Source: Pseudomonas cremoricolorata (GTDB lineage Bacteria; Pseudomonadota; Gammaproteobacteria; Pseudomonadales; Pseudomonadaceae). Taken from it: DNA of 64,000 nucleotides. The stretch covers positions 1-64,000 of the forward strand of contig NZ_CP009455.1 of NCBI RefSeq assembly GCF_000759535.1, in the 5' to 3' direction. Below, in pieces: positions 62,011-64,000 of the stretch. Within the stretch, counting starts at the first letter, position 1; each line of letters begins with the position of its first letter. A program made the translations under genes and the position numbers. The notes beneath the pieces are model-generated. The model did no database searches, was not told the origin of the DNA, and was given only the letters and a program-made list of their open reading frames with translations.

Positions 62011-64000
62011 TCAACCTTCCACCTGGCTCCACTGTTTGCTCAAACGTTTGTCGGAAATCGGCGCCTTGGTGCCCAACTGCTGGGCGAACAACGACACCCG
62101 GTATTCCTCCAGCCACCAACGGTACAGCGTCAGTTGCTCGTCGCGCTTGCCCTCCTGGGCGTGCTTGTCGGCGCGGGTCTTGTATTGCGTCCAGAGGTTG
62201 CTCAGCTCACCGCTCCAGACCCGGTCTTTCTGCACCTGCGCGCCGAGCTTCTCAAGGCGCAGTTCGATGGCCTTGAGGTAGCGCGGCAATTCCTTGAACC
62301 ACTGCCCGGGCGTATCGCGCACGAAACCTGGATAGACCAGATTGCCCAGTTGCTGACGGATATCGTTGAGCGCCACTGCCTGGGTCAGGTCGATCTTGCC
62401 CTTGAAGCGCTTTTGCAGGCCATGCCACAGCTTGAGCACCTCGAGGGTTTGCCGCGCCAGGCGTTCGGCGTGCTCGGCCCAACTGCCGCGCTTGCGCTCG
62501 GCCAGCGAGGCCAGCGCCGCGCCATCGCGTGGCAGGCTGCTTTCGCCGTCCAGCACGCAACTGTCGAGGCTGGCCAGAAGGATGTCCTCGACCAGCGCAT
62601 CGACCCGTCCCAGTTCGCGGTACAGCAGGCCCAGTTCGGTCAGCCCCGGCAGCTTGGCGCGCAGGAACTTGGCAGGCTCTGCCAGCTGTTGCAGCAGCAG
62701 ACGCTGCAAGGCGCGGCGATGCTGGAACTGCGCCTCGGCCTGGGTCGAGAAACGCCCTTCGCGCACCGTGGCGTTTTCCTCGACCAGCGCTGGGTAGACC
62801 GTCAACGACAAGCCGGCGACCTTCTGCTGGGTGGTGTGGGCCACCTCGGCGAACGCCTTGGCCTGCACCGGCTGATCGGTCTTGTCGCTGCGTGGCAGGT
62901 CGAGGGCTGCCTGGCTGGCGGCGGCAAAACGCGCGGTCAGCTCGACCAGGTCGCGGCCTTCGCCGAGGAACTTGCCCTTGCCGTCGACCACCTCGATGTT
63001 CATGCGCAAATGCCCTTCGACCTGGGTCACCGCTTCGGCCCAGGCCTCGTCCGGCACCCGCGCTCCGGTCATGCGCAGCAGCTCATGGCCCAACGCCTGG
63101 GGCAAGGCGCCCTGGCCGAAACTCAGCCGCGCCAGCGCGGCCTTGACGAAATCGGGCACCGGCACGAAGTTCTTGCGCAGCGCCTTGGGCAGGTTGCGCA
63201 CCAACGCCACGCACTTGGCCTCCAGCAGCCCCGGCACCAGCCACTCCAGGCGCTCGCCCGGCAGGCTCGGCAGCAGCGGCGCCGGCACCCGCACGGTGAC
63301 GCCATCACGCGGATGGTTCGGCTCGAAGTGATAGCTCAGCGGCAGACGCAATTCGCCCACCTTGAGGCTGTCGGGGTACTGCGCAGCGGTGACTTCGCTG
63401 GCCTCACGGGCGAGCACGTCTTCCTCGCGCATGATCAGCAGGTCAGGCTGCTGCTGGCTGGTCATGCGGTACCAGGCATCGAAGGTGGCCGCCTGGTGAA
63501 TCTCTTGCGGCAACCGCGCTTCGTAGAAGCTGTAGAGGGTCTCTTCGTCGGCGAGAATGTCGCGCCGGCGCGCCTTGGCTTCCAGCTCGTCGAGCTGCTC
63601 GAGCAGACGCTTGTTGGCCGCCAGGCACTTGGCCCGCGACTGAATCTCGCCGCCGACCAGGCCGTGGCGGATGAACAGCTCGCGCGACACCACCGGGTCG
63701 ATCGGCCCGAAATGCACCGGCCGCCGGCCAATGACGATCAGCCCATAGAGGCTGACCTGCTCGTAGGCCACCACCTGGCCGCGTTTTTTCTCCCAGTGCG
63801 GCTCGAAGTGGTTCTTCTTCACCAGGTGCCCGGCCAGCGGCTCGATCCAGTCCGGCTCGATTTTCGCCACCATGCGCGCGTAGAGCTTGGTGGTCTCGAC
63901 CAGTTCGGCGGCCATGATCCACTGCGGGCGCTTGCGGCCGATACCGGACGATGGATGCACCCAGAAGCGCCGCTGCCGCGCACCCTGGTAGTCGCCGTCC
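62011..64000 (-). CDS. hrpA: ATP-dependent RNA helicase HrpA, C-terminal part
   Basis: About 663 codons of the C-terminal half of HrpA, open at the window end. The DEAH helicase core lies outside. The visible part begins with GDYQGARQRRFWVHPSSG (window edge) and includes the long DUF3418 domain: KIEPDWIEPLAGHLVKKNHF, LVGGEIQSRAKCLAANKRLL, FEPNHPRDGVTVRVPAPLLP and ENATVREGRFSTQAEAQF. HrpA is a large DEAH-box helicase of mRNA processing and ribosome collision rescue; the family role is taken from E. coli. Stop at 62011-62013. Confidence 0.9.
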   Translation of the reverse strand, partial: DGDYQGARQRRFWVHPSSGIGRKRPQWIMAAELVETTKLYARMVAKIEPDWIEPLAGHLVKKNHFEPHWEKKRGQVVAYEQVSLYGLIVIGRRPVHFGPIDPVVSRELFIRHGLVGGEIQSRAKCLAANKRLLEQLDELEAKARRRDILADEETLYSFYEARLPQEIHQAATFDAWYRMTSQQQPDLLIMREEDVLAREASEVTAAQYPDSLKVGELRLPLSYHFEPNHPRDGVTVRVPAPLLPSLPGERLEWLVPGLLEAKCVALVRNLPKALRKNFVPVPDFVKAALARLSFGQGALPQALGHELLRMTGARVPDEAWAEAVTQVEGHLRMNIEVVDGKGKFLGEGRDLVELTARFAAASQAALDLPRSDKTDQPVQAKAFAEVAHTTQQKVAGLSLTVYPALVEENATVREGRFSTQAEAQFQHRRALQRLLLQQLAEPAKFLRAKLPGLTELGLLYRELGRVDALVEDILLASLDSCVLDGESSLPRDGAALASLAERKRGSWAEHAERLARQTLEVLKLWHGLQKRFKGKIDLTQAVALNDIRQQLGNLVYPGFVRDTPGQWFKELPRYLKAIELRLEKLGAQVQKDRVWSGELSNLWTQYKTRADKHAQEGKRDEQLTLYRWWLEEYRVSLFAQQLGTKAPISDKRLSKQWSQVEG

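Noticed and set aside
1..64000. CRISPR arrays, tRNA or rRNA genes, prophage or complete insertion sequences
   Set aside because: No regular direct repeats, cloverleaf-like segments, integrase or transposase were found on either strand.

Overview
The window looks like a chromosome segment of a fluorescent Pseudomonas, most likely the P. putida group. It is GC-rich, it has P. putida-type REP hairpins (about 5969 and 22069), and its gene order and families are typical of Pseudomonas: hda/purM/purN, a complete mdc malonate decarboxylase cluster with mdcLM and mdcR, ArfB, CsbD, a DUF6124-type small protein behind a structured leader, AzoR and HrpA. No tRNA, rRNA, CRISPR array or intact insertion sequence was seen. 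The genes before position 1 and after position 64000 are cut by the window.

Layout. 0-7.3 kb: housekeeping genes (NlpC/P60 lipoprotein, hda, DUF2066 protein, purM, purN, DUF3108 protein, DTW protein, a 42-residue protein, an EamA transporter). Almost every frame here is broken by single-base indels, mostly in homopolymers, which points to poor sequence quality rather than decay. 7.3-11.1 kb: DUF2513 protein, small exported protein, DEAD-box helicase, MscS channel. 11.2-13.2 kb: a lower-GC pair, a GH75-like secreted hydrolase and a lipoprotein. 13.2-14.1 kb: a long leader with mutually exclusive hairpins and a short ORF, then a DUF6124-type gene. 14.1-19.2 kb: arfB and a LysR / CoA-transferase / HMG-CoA-lyase-like / MFS catabolic operon. 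19.2-22.1 kb: small stress and membrane proteins and a serine hydrolase. 22.2-30.4 kb: mdcR divergent from mdcABCDEGHLM, which imports and decarboxylates malonate. 31-35.8 kb: a DMSP-lyase-like cupin and a LysR / CitMHS transporter / two-piece AtuA operon.

35.85-44.86 kb is the most unusual part. A LuxR regulator and a LuxI acyl-homoserine-lactone synthase are divergent from a tightly packed six-gene operon: membrane fatty-acid-hydroxylase family protein, alpha-oxoamine synthase resembling serine palmitoyltransferase, two BioF2/FemAB-like acyltransferases, a membrane-anchored MutS-family ATPase and a GNAT enzyme. The intergenic region holds a 22-bp palindrome that fits the lux-box form NNCT-N12-AGNN. 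I read this as a quorum-sensing-controlled amino-lipid (possibly sphingolipid-like) pathway; the product is unknown to me.

45-50.8 kb: a flavoprotein / RidA / DUF1028 / M20 hydrolase operon, a convergent LysR gene and an orphan polyamine-type binding protein. 51.2-52.3 kb: a lower-GC lipoprotein between gene-poor flanks. 52.3-64 kb: EamA transporter, AzoR, LysR regulator, exported cyclophilin, ABC exporter, GNAT protein, outer-membrane porin with a clear terminator, a KAS III enzyme and the C-terminal part of HrpA.
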